From: Candidatus Jingweiarchaeum tengchongense
GTDB taxonomy: Archaea > Nanobdellota > Nanobdellia > Jingweiarchaeales > Jingweiarchaeaceae
DNA length: 64,000 nt
NCBI GenBank assembly: GCA_025920705.1
Contig: JAPDLJ010000003.1
Location: 1 to 64,000, forward strand
Reading direction: 5' to 3'
The position numbers and the translations under genes were made by a program. Below the pieces are notes generated by a model, which saw nothing but the letters and a program-made list of their open reading frames with translations, ran no database searches and was not told the origin of the DNA. Shown here piece by piece: positions 41,892 to 49,761 of this stretch. The first letter of the stretch is position 1; each line of letters starts with the position of its first letter.

Positions 41892-41897
41892 TAACTA

Positions 41898-41926
41898 GAC
41901 CTTTTGCAGACTATCTGCTATAGGTC
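41898..41926 (-). promoter_or_regulatory. Hairpin just upstream of the giant gene start, covering its Shine-Dalgarno
   Basis: In the mRNA an outer stem GACCT/AGGTC and an inner stem GCAGA/TCTGC with a TAG loop form a bulged hairpin ending 6 nt before the ATG. The AGGT that could pair with the 16S 3' end lies in the 3' strand of the outer stem, so folding would hide it. Confidence 0.5.
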
Positions 41927-41973
41927 ATTTTTCATTTTCCGTCCATCGTACGTAAAGTAATCTAAGAATTGGA

Positions 41974-41983
41974 TTATTTATAA
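41974..41983 (-). promoter_or_regulatory. TATA box of the giant gene
   Basis: Read on the minus strand this is TTATAAATAA preceded by an AAAAGC BRE-like sequence. The predicted transcript starts near 41950 and leaves about a 60-nt leader holding the hairpin at 41898-41926. Confidence 0.6.
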
Positions 41984-41991
41984 GCTTTTAC

Positions 41992-42023
41992 AAGTATTTG
42001 TACAAATATTTGTACAAATACTT
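41992..42023. promoter_or_regulatory. Perfect 32-bp palindrome: two overlapping TATTTGTACAAATA operator-like sites
   Basis: The 14-bp palindrome TATTTGTACAAATA occurs at 41995-42008 and 42007-42020, and the flanks AAG/CTT extend the whole to a perfect 32-bp palindrome. It lies directly upstream of the BRE/TATA of the giant gene and overlaps the stop codon of the preceding gene. The two site centres are 12 bp apart, so two dimers would bind on nearly the same helix face. This fits a dedicated regulator site; the regulator is unknown. Confidence 0.75.
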
Positions 42024-44205
42024 AAGAAGTTTTGTTTACTAAAATTGTGATATTACCTGTATAAACATCAGCTACTTGCCCTGCTGGAACGAAAAGCCAC
42101 CAATAAATTGGGATTATACTACCACTTTGTATGTTCTGTTGGAACAATATGAATTGATTCAAGAGTAAATTCATTTTTGAAGCAGGATTTGAATTGTTTG
42201 CGCATTTTAAATTATTTACACTTATTGAACTTGCGCTTCCAATTAAATCTGTGTCTCCTCTCAGCCAAATCGATGTGTTCACATTTGATTCAATGTAAAC
42301 ATTCATTGGAAACCCCTGAATTCCTGTACCACATTCTGTTTTCGAACCATCACTCGCATTTATTTCTATTCCAGTTCCGGTCACGCTACCAAAGCAAATC
42401 GGATAATTTGAAAGTGTGACGCTTAAGAATTCTTCAACTATATTTACAGTGGTGTAGTCTGTTTTATTTGATTGTACATAGGGACTATCAGAAACAAAAT
42501 TAACATCGAGTTTGTAACTGCTCCCAACATTACCAGTGACATTCACGGTCCATTTTAAGCTGCAAGGTGGACTATTTAAATTTAAATTTCCACATTCTTG
42601 TGGGTTTGATTCAATCGTATAGAAAGGTATTGCATATACACCGTTCCCCTGTACATTCGTGTCTGGATTTGAGTTTGATGTATTGTATCTCAATGTACCA
42701 TTTACTTTTCCACAAACAGCACCCTGTGGTCCAGCGCAGGTAACATTTGCTATCAATACAAAAGTTTGATTTTGTGCATAATTATTCGTTCCAGTTGGCG
42801 ATATTAGTGTCACATTGAGATATCCGACCGGCGGATGGAATGATATTGAATAGGCCTCAAAAGTAGAAACCGTTGTGTCTGCTGTTATTATAGAATCACC
42901 GTAATTTACATAATTAGTTCCATCAAAACTGAATGAACCAATGTCAAAATTACTATTTAATCTTGCACCGATTATGTTGATAGTATCACTATCTGTTGGA
43001 TTCGTGTATAATGATATCCATGCGCCAGTTCCAGCATAACTTGAAAAAGTAGTTGTGGAAGAAGTACATAGTGGTGAACAGGTTCTTTGGCTTAGAGTTG
43101 TACCAGTCGTATCTGTATCCCAAACCAATCTACCAGTAGAGCCAGATGGGTTCCATGCAAAGTCAGCACATCTTGCTGTTGCCAAATCAACTGTTCCATC
43201 TATATTGGCTGTTATCGTCCATGAAGAACCATTCCAGTACATGGTATCTAGATCAGAGCCACTGTTGATGGAAACCGCCATTAAATCATCACTAGCAGGA
43301 TCTGCTTTTAATGTAAGCCATCTGGTATCCTGGTTATCCCCAGCATCCAAATCACCGATGTCTGCAACAGTCCAAGTTGAACCATCCCAATATCGTCCGA
43401 CTACTGCACCGATAGTGCCAGTCGCGCTTATGACCATGCCCTTACTTCCATCTGATGCGTATTTTACTGCTATGGCTTCATATCCACCCGTAGCAGTCGC
43501 AGCATCTGTTAATTCTACTCTATTACCCCAAGTGTTTCCGTTCCAAACCCAAGCATTTACATCACTACCCGAGGAATCAAAGCCGACTAGTATTATTTCT
43601 TCGCTATTACTAACAGGTTTTCTATCTAATTTTACCCAACTATATTGAAGATCACTACCACCATTAGCACTATCATCATCTATACAATATTCGACAGATT
43701 CTGAAAAGCTTGTTGAAGTTGCTGGCAAAATTTTGTAAGCCAAATCACAATTCACGCTTGTATTTAAAACACCATAAACCACTAATAAATCCCCAGTCTT
43801 TGTTTCGAATTCAATATCAAACCTTCTTGAGTGTGGTGTAGGTGCTGTGCTCCAGACTTGCCCAATGTTATTAGTGATAATCCATGAATTTGTGTTGTTA
43901 CAATTAGAAGTGCAAACATATGCGTCTAAATAACCATCATCACTTTGCGTAACTAAAACAATTTTTTCCGAGACAGGAGAATACTTAACTATCACTTCTC
44001 TTATAGGTGAACCTGCTGTTGGTAATTCGATTTCACTTCCCCAACTACCAGCATTAGATGAATTCCAAAATCTGATTTTTGGTGAATTTAATCCGTAGGT
44101 CCCAGTATTTGATCTATAAGCAATAATCGCATCCGTAGCGCTTACTGGTGACAGGGTGAAAGTTAAAATAAAAAAAGATAGCGCGAGAAGAAATTTTGAT
44201 TTCAT
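42022..44205 (-). CDS. Secreted 727-residue protein: propeller-like repeats, Ig domain, FGSxxPG-type C-terminal domain
   Basis: A signal peptide (MKSKFLLALSFFILTFTLSPVSA) is followed by about 430 residues with repeated W/Y-N/D-G-x-x-W blades (WNGNTWG, YWDGSTW, YWNGSSW), like a beta-propeller. An Ig-like domain (about 470-590) with LNVTLISPTGTNNYAQNQ follows. The C-terminal about 135 residues (VEEFLSVTLSNYPICFGSV to VPAGQVADVYTGNITILV) match the ectodomains of the 47,802 and 49,108 genes. There is no C-terminal TM, so it should be released or held by partners. It sits 6 bp after the LamG gene with a GTGA ahead of its ATG, so the two are cotranscribed. A ligand-binding subunit of the surface complex is inferred. 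Confidence 0.75.
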   Translation of the reverse strand: MKSKFLLALSFFILTFTLSPVSATDAIIAYRSNTGTYGLNSPKIRFWNSSNAGSWGSEIELPTAGSPIREVIVKYSPVSEKIVLVTQSDDGYLDAYVCTSNCNNTNSWIITNNIGQVWSTAPTPHSRRFDIEFETKTGDLLVVYGVLNTSVNCDLAYKILPATSTSFSESVEYCIDDDSANGGSDLQYSWVKLDRKPVSNSEEIILVGFDSSGSDVNAWVWNGNTWGNRVELTDAATATGGYEAIAVKYASDGSKGMVISATGTIGAVVGRYWDGSTWTVADIGDLDAGDNQDTRWLTLKADPASDDLMAVSINSGSDLDTMYWNGSSWTITANIDGTVDLATARCADFAWNPSGSTGRLVWDTDTTGTTLSQRTCSPLCTSSTTTFSSYAGTGAWISLYTNPTDSDTINIIGARLNSNFDIGSFSFDGTNYVNYGDSIITADTTVSTFEAYSISFHPPVGYLNVTLISPTGTNNYAQNQTFVLIANVTCAGPQGAVCGKVNGTLRYNTSNSNPDTNVQGNGVYAIPFYTIESNPQECGNLNLNSPPCSLKWTVNVTGNVGSSYKLDVNFVSDSPYVQSNKTDYTTVNIVEEFLSVTLSNYPICFGSVTGTGIEINASDGSKTECGTGIQGFPMNVYIESNVNTSIWLRGDTDLIGSASSISVNNLKCANNSNPASKMNLLLNQFILFQQNIQSGSIIPIYWWLFVPAGQVADVYTGNITILVNKTS

Positions 44206-44211
44206 CTTTGT

Positions 44212-45459
44212 TCACTTGTATATTTTAACATACTTTATAACTCCATTGAAATTATCAAATGTTTGTCCTGTCCATTTGTAGTATCCTACATCCGCCCCAA
44301 TTGAGATTGGAACTTCACTATTAATACTCTTTATTCTTGAAATATCTCCTTGAGCTTCGAGCATGCCGTCAACATACAATAATATATCATTTTGATTTAA
44401 AAGCACGAATATTTGATGGAATTTTCCATCATTATACGCTTTGTTTGTCTCAATCGATACAGAGTTATCACCATCACCAATATCAAATCTTATCGTTCCT
44501 TCAGAATTGACTGCTAATACAAAAAACTTCCCATTCAAATAATCATTTCTGGATATAATCGTACCACTTGAATTTGGATATATTTTAACATCAGTTTCTA
44601 TTTTGAAAAAATTATCATTTAAATAGAATTTCTCTGAGTCTTTGATTATTACATAATCTTTCTCTCCGTCGAAATATAGACCTCCATCTTTCATCTTGAA
44701 TTTATCTCCCGACGAATAGTCCCAAGTGAGCACATCTAATTTTGATGGAATGTTTTGGTTAATTGGAGAAATTACCGGTTGGCTGATATACTGATCACTT
44801 TGATTTAGTGTTTGCATTTGAATTGGTTCATAACCCAAAAATTTATAATCTATTTTTTCAATTTTAATTGTCATATTTCCATCAAAGGTTAAAATAAGAT
44901 CATAAGTACTATCAGTTAAATTTAAAATATCACATATCTCTCCACACATATTTTCAAAATAAAATGTTTCAGGTTCTTCGATCGTGAAATTGATTTCCTC
45001 CGTTACATTTATTGTTTGTGTAATTGTTTCATTTGTTGTCTCATTCACAAATGTGATGTTTTGTTCTCTTGTAACGTTCTCTGTAACTATTGTTTGATTT
45101 AATTCAAAGTTTTTGGAAAGTATAGTATATATCTTCCCATTATTCTCCAAGTAAATACTTAGGTTACCAGAACTATTTGCGATTACATAACCAGAAATTT
45201 TTACGGAAGTTAAAGTACAATTTGTTAGGTTGCAAGAATTTTTTAATATCCAATTGTAAATAGTAGGTTCATTTGTTTCAAAATTAATCTCATCCACATA
45301 GTTCAATTCAACCGGGTTCCATGTTTCGTAGATAAAGAAACCCGTGATTGAACTAATTTCATTGAACCCAATGAATATCACGTAGAGAGATAGAAATAAC
45401 AGAACTAAACTTATCAGATTTAGTAATGACCATTTGCTGAAAATTATTTTTTTCCTCAT
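44212..45459 (-). CDS. Membrane-anchored LamG/concanavalin-like protein, 415 residues
   Basis: An N-terminal TM helix (about 13-33) acts as anchor, followed by SSITGFFIYETWN. The middle (about 50-230) is Thr/Asn-rich Ig-like with many sequons and a CGEIC pair. The C-terminal 180 residues are a LamG/laminin-G3-like jellyroll (GGLYFDGEKDYVIIKDSEKF, then the FHQIFVLLNQNDILLYVDG strand pattern and GVIKYVKIY end). Such domains bind glycans or adhesion partners. The start is supported by GTGAG upstream and a TATA-like TTTTATATAT at 45498-45508. It lies between the MinD-like gene and the secreted propeller gene on the same strand. Confidence 0.8.
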   Translation of the reverse strand: MRKKIIFSKWSLLNLISLVLLFLSLYVIFIGFNEISSITGFFIYETWNPVELNYVDEINFETNEPTIYNWILKNSCNLTNCTLTSVKISGYVIANSSGNLSIYLENNGKIYTILSKNFELNQTIVTENVTREQNITFVNETTNETITQTINVTEEINFTIEEPETFYFENMCGEICDILNLTDSTYDLILTFDGNMTIKIEKIDYKFLGYEPIQMQTLNQSDQYISQPVISPINQNIPSKLDVLTWDYSSGDKFKMKDGGLYFDGEKDYVIIKDSEKFYLNDNFFKIETDVKIYPNSSGTIISRNDYLNGKFFVLAVNSEGTIRFDIGDGDNSVSIETNKAYNDGKFHQIFVLLNQNDILLYVDGMLEAQGDISRIKSINSEVPISIGADVGYYKWTGQTFDNFNGVIKYVKIYK

Positions 45460-45519
45460 TTTTTCTCACTGTAAGATAATTAAATTAATTCATTTGGATA
45501 TATAAAACTTAGAGATGGT

Positions 45520-46281
45520 TTATTCTAGTCTGAGTAAGAATCTAGCAATTTTATCAATTATGCTTCTCTCTTCCTCTTCTATGCCACAAAGCTTTTTTGC
45601 TAGTTCCTTGAATTTTTTCGAAGAACTTGCATTCGGATTCAGTAAAACAACAGGTATCTTGAAAAATAAACTTCTTGCGACTTCATCATCATGTGGTATT
45701 ACCGACAATATTGGAATATCACACATTTCTTCGATTTCTTCAATTTTCATTCTGTATTTTTTCTTATACATGTTCACAACAAGCCCAGTCAATTTTACAT
45801 TGTATTCATTCAACACATCTTTAACTCTCATCACATCAACAACACTCATGAAATTTGGATTTGCTACTAAAAGAACTTCGCTTGAGGCGAGTAATGTTCC
45901 CATCGTTTCTCTTCCGAATCCTGGTGCAGAATCAAGAAGTACGAAGTCTGCCATACCTAATACATCTTTTATCTTTTTCCTTAGGTTCACGATATCAACA
46001 CCAATCATGCTGTGCGAGGAAAGAGAAGCAGGAATGATTTTCACACCACTTTTGTGTTCGTATATTGCATCATAGATTTCATATTTTCCCTTTAACACGT
46101 CATTTATCGTAACAGAATAATCATGAATTCCGAAATAGAGCGCCAAATGCGAAGTAGATATATTGCAATCAACAATTATCACTTCCTTACCCAATTGCGC
46201 AAGACATACGGCCAGATTTGCAGTTACTGTCGTCTTACCAACTCCACCCTTTCCAGACATAATTCCAATTACCCTGGTCAT
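45520..46281 (-). CDS. MinD-like P-loop ATPase with amphipathic C-terminal tail
   Basis: 253 residues of the MinD/ParA family. A deviant Walker A KGGVGKTT lies at 11-18, VIIVDCN (33-39) is the switch I/A' strand, and FVLLDSAPGFG is the Walker B/switch II. The tail SIIDKIARFLLRLE can form an amphipathic helix as in the MinD membrane-targeting sequence. These ATPases form ATP-dependent dimers at the membrane and position cell machines. Its ATG overlaps the stop of the upstream membrane protein (ATGA), so the two are coupled. Position in this cluster suggests it places or clusters the surface complex; that is inference. No MinE-like gene is seen. Confidence 0.85.
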   Translation of the reverse strand: MTRVIGIMSGKGGVGKTTVTANLAVCLAQLGKEVIIVDCNISTSHLALYFGIHDYSVTINDVLKGKYEIYDAIYEHKSGVKIIPASLSSHSMIGVDIVNLRKKIKDVLGMADFVLLDSAPGFGRETMGTLLASSEVLLVANPNFMSVVDVMRVKDVLNEYNVKLTGLVVNMYKKKYRMKIEEIEEMCDIPILSVIPHDDEVARSLFFKIPVVLLNPNASSSKKFKELAKKLCGIEEEERSIIDKIARFLLRLE

Positions 46282-47687
46282 TTCTCTTCCTCTCTACTTT
46301 CCAATGCCTTTAATCTTTCTTCACATTTTTCCTTTATTTCATCATATGCATTCTTTGATATATTGCCAATTGCATATTCTTTTTCAATTATCTTCAATAG
46401 TTGTCTGAGTCGCTTTATTTTCTCTTTTGGTGCTGTCTCTTTTTCTTCAGCTATCTTTTCCTTTACGGCCTCCATGAACTTCTTATCTATTTCTCCCTTC
46501 ATCTTCTTTACATCGATTTGAGCACCAGGTATTCCTTTCTCCATCGTTCTCAATACTTCTGAACTATAGAAACTCAATATTCTAGCAAGCCTTTTTTCTG
46601 ACCATCGATGGTAAATGTAAATCGCAATGATTGGTATTGTGATTAACACGATATAAGAAATGATAATTAATGTATTCATCTTTGCATATTCTGGTAGATA
46701 TGGTAAATTGTTTATCTGTTCTTCACTTTTTGTCAGCAATTCATCCGCACTTGCAAGCGCAATCAATGCTTGGTCAAATTTTTCCTGCTCCAAGTACTGC
46801 TTGGCAAAATTTAATTGCATCTCAGCCTGTTGTATTAGCAATGAAATTGAAGACGTATTTCTTCCTTCAAATATCGCTGCTTGCATCTTTAACTTTGCAT
46901 CATTCAATCTAACTTCAAGTTTCTGCATATCGAACATGGCAAGTTCCTTTGCAGAGGTGAAAACGCGCATTAATGCCTTCTTGACATCAAACAAACCTTC
47001 TGCTGATGAAACACGCATCGTTATTTCATAATTCTTTGTTGTTGCATTTGGGGGCACATTTATTCTAAAAGAAAACACAAGCTCTGTGTTTGGTAGTATA
47101 CGATCGTAAATTTCCGGTGAAATCGTGTACCAATCATTTTCAATACCATCAATTGTGAACGTTAAATTGTGGAGTATTTCATCTCCACTGTTCCTCACTT
47201 TTAATGTAAAAAGTTTTGACCACCCACGTTCAGCGCTTATCTCAATTGGATATTCAGTGATGTTGAGATTTGTGGTAGTTATGTTTACGATTCCCTTTGC
47301 AACGTAAAATTGTTTGTTCGTAGATAAATCAGTACTCGTATTGCTGAACTTTAACTTTACCTTTAATAAGTAATTTCCTGGGGGTTGTATTGAGAAGATG
47401 TAAACTTCTCTAGACAAATTAACAAAGGCAGGAGCATCGCTAATATAAACGATTGTTGTTTCCCTTATCCAAGTACCACCATCCATCGATTCAATCCAAT
47501 ACTCTATTGATGCATCAGCGCCAGGACCACGTGTTTTGTTTATTAAGATATTAAAGGGTAAAAATTCTCCCTGTCTTACAATTGTCTTATCCAATTCAAT
47601 ACTGACTGTACCTTCCTGAATTTGAGCATTTGAAATAGAAAAAATCAATAGTGGAAGTACGATGAAGATGAAAATCTTTTTTTCCAT
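46278..47687 (-). CDS. Receptor-like membrane protein with Ig ectodomain and cytoplasmic coiled coil, 469 residues
   Basis: A signal peptide (1-21, ending SNA) is followed by two Ig/CARDB-like domains (about 25-130 and 135-245). A helical hairpin (about 250-330, with LEVRLNDAKLKMQAAIFEG and EQEKFDQALIALASADELL) precedes a TM helix (about 337-360). A charged cytoplasmic segment ends with GNISKNAYDEIKEKCEERL near 440. The IS-x-x-x-Y motif recurs in the two coiled-coil proteins beside the giant gene. It is first in the minus-strand cluster, coupled to MinD, and divergent from the plus-strand operon. I read it as a membrane recruiter for the MinD-like ATPase; that is inference. Confidence 0.75.
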   Translation of the reverse strand: MEKKIFIFIVLPLLIFSISNAQIQEGTVSIELDKTIVRQGEFLPFNILINKTRGPGADASIEYWIESMDGGTWIRETTIVYISDAPAFVNLSREVYIFSIQPPGNYLLKVKLKFSNTSTDLSTNKQFYVAKGIVNITTTNLNITEYPIEISAERGWSKLFTLKVRNSGDEILHNLTFTIDGIENDWYTISPEIYDRILPNTELVFSFRINVPPNATTKNYEITMRVSSAEGLFDVKKALMRVFTSAKELAMFDMQKLEVRLNDAKLKMQAAIFEGRNTSSISLLIQQAEMQLNFAKQYLEQEKFDQALIALASADELLTKSEEQINNLPYLPEYAKMNTLIIISYIVLITIPIIAIYIYHRWSEKRLARILSFYSSEVLRTMEKGIPGAQIDVKKMKGEIDKKFMEAVKEKIAEEKETAPKEKIKRLRQLLKIIEKEYAIGNISKNAYDEIKEKCEERLKALESREEEK

Positions 47688-47801
47688 TAAAACTAATTTA
47701 AAGATTTGCGTTTTATAATTCTTTCTTTTTAAATCTTTTCCTGCATCTGTTTTTAAGTAAATCCGAAAGAGATTTAAATGATGAAAGTTTCTTATTAGAA
47801 C
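47688..47801. promoter_or_regulatory. Divergent promoter region of the two surface-protein operons
   Basis: Plus-strand TATA GATTTAAATG at 47771-47780 lies 22-31 bp before the ATG at 47802, so the mRNA is probably leaderless. On the minus strand, ATTATAAAACG around 47713-47723 lies about 26-36 bp before the ATG at 47687. No strong palindrome is seen between them. Confidence 0.6.
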
Positions 47802-48353
47802 ATGAACAAAGAATTTGATGCCATGTTAGTAGTAACAATTGCCATCATTGTTTTAGGAGTTTTTTCTGTGATCGCATACAGGGAAAACCTTGTTTCTGGA
47901 ATTGCTTCATTGACCGGTTACGCAACATGGAATCAAACAACTTCCGCGAGTGTTACAGTGAATGAGTACATCTCAGCAACTCTTTCAAACATACCAATTG
48001 ATTTCGGTAGCTTAGATCCAGGTACAACAAACCAACCTGCAACGAATAATCCATTATTAGTTCAAGTCGGAGCAGAAACAAATGTTGAATATAACATCAC
48101 TTTGAATGGTACCACTAATTTCGTCTCAGGTGGAAATAGTTTCTCTGTAGGAAATCTCTCTTACAACACAACAGAAATTACAACACCAACACCTTATGAA
48201 TTAAATGTTGAAAAAAATGCATACACGAATGAACCATGTCCCTGCGGAACACAAGCAGATAGAAACGTCTGGCATTACATTTCTGTGCCAGCTGGACAAG
48301 TAGCTGGAGCGTATTCAGCAAACATAAAAATCACAGTGAAGAAGAGTACGTAA
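47802..48353 (+). CDS. 183-residue membrane-anchored surface protein, FGSxDPG domain
   Basis: An N-terminal TM (about 9-27) is followed by SLTGYATWN and a beta-rich ectodomain with IDFGSLDPG, SVGNLSYNT, CPCGTQADRNVWH and a terminal VPAGQVAGAYSANIKITV strand. The same domain ends the 42,022 gene and forms the 49,108 gene product. No classical type III signal peptide (prepilin) cleavage motif is obvious, though the size and N-terminal helix resemble pilin-like subunits. It is first in the plus-strand operon and followed by a partner gene that is duplicated with it. A repeating surface subunit is a reasonable guess. Confidence 0.7.
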   Translation: MNKEFDAMLVVTIAIIVLGVFSVIAYRENLVSGIASLTGYATWNQTTSASVTVNEYISATLSNIPIDFGSLDPGTTNQPATNNPLLVQVGAETNVEYNITLNGTTNFVSGGNSFSVGNLSYNTTEITTPTPYELNVEKNAYTNEPCPCGTQADRNVWHYISVPAGQVAGAYSANIKITVKKST

Positions 48354-48400
48354 ATATTAAATATCAAAATTACCTAAGTTAAGAAAGCGAGGTGCAAAAA

Positions 48401-49111
48401 ATGACAAGAATAGTTAGCTCTTTAAAAATTGTTTCCATGCTTCTACTCTTTATAATGTTTCTAAACATTTCACACGCACAAAAGTGTAGTCTTGGAATGA
48501 CTCCTCTTTCTGCATCTGTGAGAGCGACCCCAGGACAAACTGCGATCATAATTTGGAATTTATATAACATTTATGGTGATAGATTAACACATGTAAGTTT
48601 GACATACACTTCAGATGTTGATTGGCCTGTTACATTTGATCCAGCGCTTAAAAATGTAACGTATGACATTGCAGGACAAATAGTAACTGTTACTGAGAAC
48701 TTGGCATTGGAACCAAATCCACCAGTAACAGTAAAACCTGAAGTAATTCCACCAGGAACAAACTATGTAAAACATCCATTCACTGATGAGTACATTCCTG
48801 TAAAGACTGTTAAAATATCAATAAAAATTCCTGAAAATGCTGAGGTTTGGAAGACACATGAATTTACAATATTGGCTGAGGGAAATTGCTTCACTGCACC
48901 TGGTGCAGTTATACCATCACTTTCAACTCCATTGAAAATTACACTTCAAGTGGTTCCAAGAGAATTTTATGAAAAGGCAGTTTTACAAATACCATGGTAC
49001 GTCCAATATAGCTATGTGATTATTGCAATCGTGATAATCGTGCTCTTAGGAATAATATATTGGAGTTATAGAAGAGGAAAAAAATTAACCCAAAAAGTGA
49101 GTAAAAAATGA
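48401..49111 (+). CDS. 236-residue exported protein with C-terminal TM (paralogue of the 49,751 gene)
   Basis: The start ATG follows GAGGTG at 48389-48394 by 6 nt, a strong Shine-Dalgarno that decides against the GTG at 48392. A signal peptide ends at SHAQ. The ectodomain starts CSLGMTPLSASVRATPGQT and holds an IWNLYNIYG box and NAEVWKTHEFTILAEGNC. A C-terminal TM (about 204-225) and a basic tail follow. It shares the NLYG, NAE-x-WKT and VVP-x-E-F/Y-YE boxes with the 49,751 product. Probably a partner that holds the preceding FGS-domain protein. Confidence 0.7.
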   Translation: MTRIVSSLKIVSMLLLFIMFLNISHAQKCSLGMTPLSASVRATPGQTAIIIWNLYNIYGDRLTHVSLTYTSDVDWPVTFDPALKNVTYDIAGQIVTVTENLALEPNPPVTVKPEVIPPGTNYVKHPFTDEYIPVKTVKISIKIPENAEVWKTHEFTILAEGNCFTAPGAVIPSLSTPLKITLQVVPREFYEKAVLQIPWYVQYSYVIIAIVIIVLLGIIYWSYRRGKKLTQKVSKK

Positions 49112-49761
49112 AATTTGAAATACCACTAGGACATATCATTGCAATTCTAATAGGATTACTTGTATTTTTTCCTGTGTACAACTACCTAAGCTTTGGAAGA
49201 ATAGGAGTCGAAGTTACAGGTTTCGAAGCATTACCAAAAACACAGCAAGCACAAGCAATTCTAAGCATAAATAGATACATCAATACAGGCATCGATAAAG
49301 TACCAATTGATTTTGGTTCTGTAGATCCAGGTTACACATACAATGCAACTCCAAATTCTGGATGGCCTTCAGAATTAATATTATATTGGGAAACAAACGT
49401 TGAAACAAATGTAACATTTTGGGGCACTCAATACTTTTGCAGAAGTAATACAGCCTGTGATGTTGAGCTCGTGAATAGGTTTCAAATTGGTAACTTAACG
49501 TTCAATACCACAAGCATTAATTTCACGCAGCCAGGGGATGCATGGATGCATTACATTTGGGGAAAGTTTGATAATACAATTCCACAGAAATCAGTTAATT
49601 ATACAGAAGCGAATGCTGATTTGATATATAACACAACTTGCCCTTGCGGTGAAGAAAATTATACATTACCAAATTACTTCAGATTGTCTGTTCCCCCAGG
49701 TGTCAGAACAGGAAATTGGAACGCAACCGTCACTTGGAAAGTGATAGATATTGGAACATAA
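49108..49761 (+). CDS. 217-residue membrane-anchored surface protein, second FGSxDPG-domain copy
   Basis: ATGA overlap with the preceding gene. The N-terminal TM (about 8-27) is followed by VEVTGFEALPK and an ectodomain with IDFGSVDPGY, an inserted loop around CRSNTACDVE, FQIGNLTFNT, CPCGEENYTLPNYF and the final VPPGVRTGNWNATVTW strand. It is paralogous to the 47,802 product but about 35 residues longer in loops. Together with the next gene it forms a second copy of the two-gene module. Confidence 0.7.
   Translation: MKFEIPLGHIIAILIGLLVFFPVYNYLSFGRIGVEVTGFEALPKTQQAQAILSINRYINTGIDKVPIDFGSVDPGYTYNATPNSGWPSELILYWETNVETNVTFWGTQYFCRSNTACDVELVNRFQIGNLTFNTTSINFTQPGDAWMHYIWGKFDNTIPQKSVNYTEANADLIYNTTCPCGEENYTLPNYFRLSVPPGVRTGNWNATVTWKVIDIGT

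Noticed and set aside
5645-41484. Many short open frames opposite the giant gene and in its other frames
   Set aside because: They mirror Ig-repeat codons (Leu/His/Asn-rich nonsense), lack start signals and family motifs, and repeat with the unit period.
47802-49761. Type IV pilin or archaellin assignment for the two FGS-domain proteins
   Set aside because: No clear prepilin peptidase site before the hydrophobic helix, and no pilus ATPase or platform gene in the cluster.
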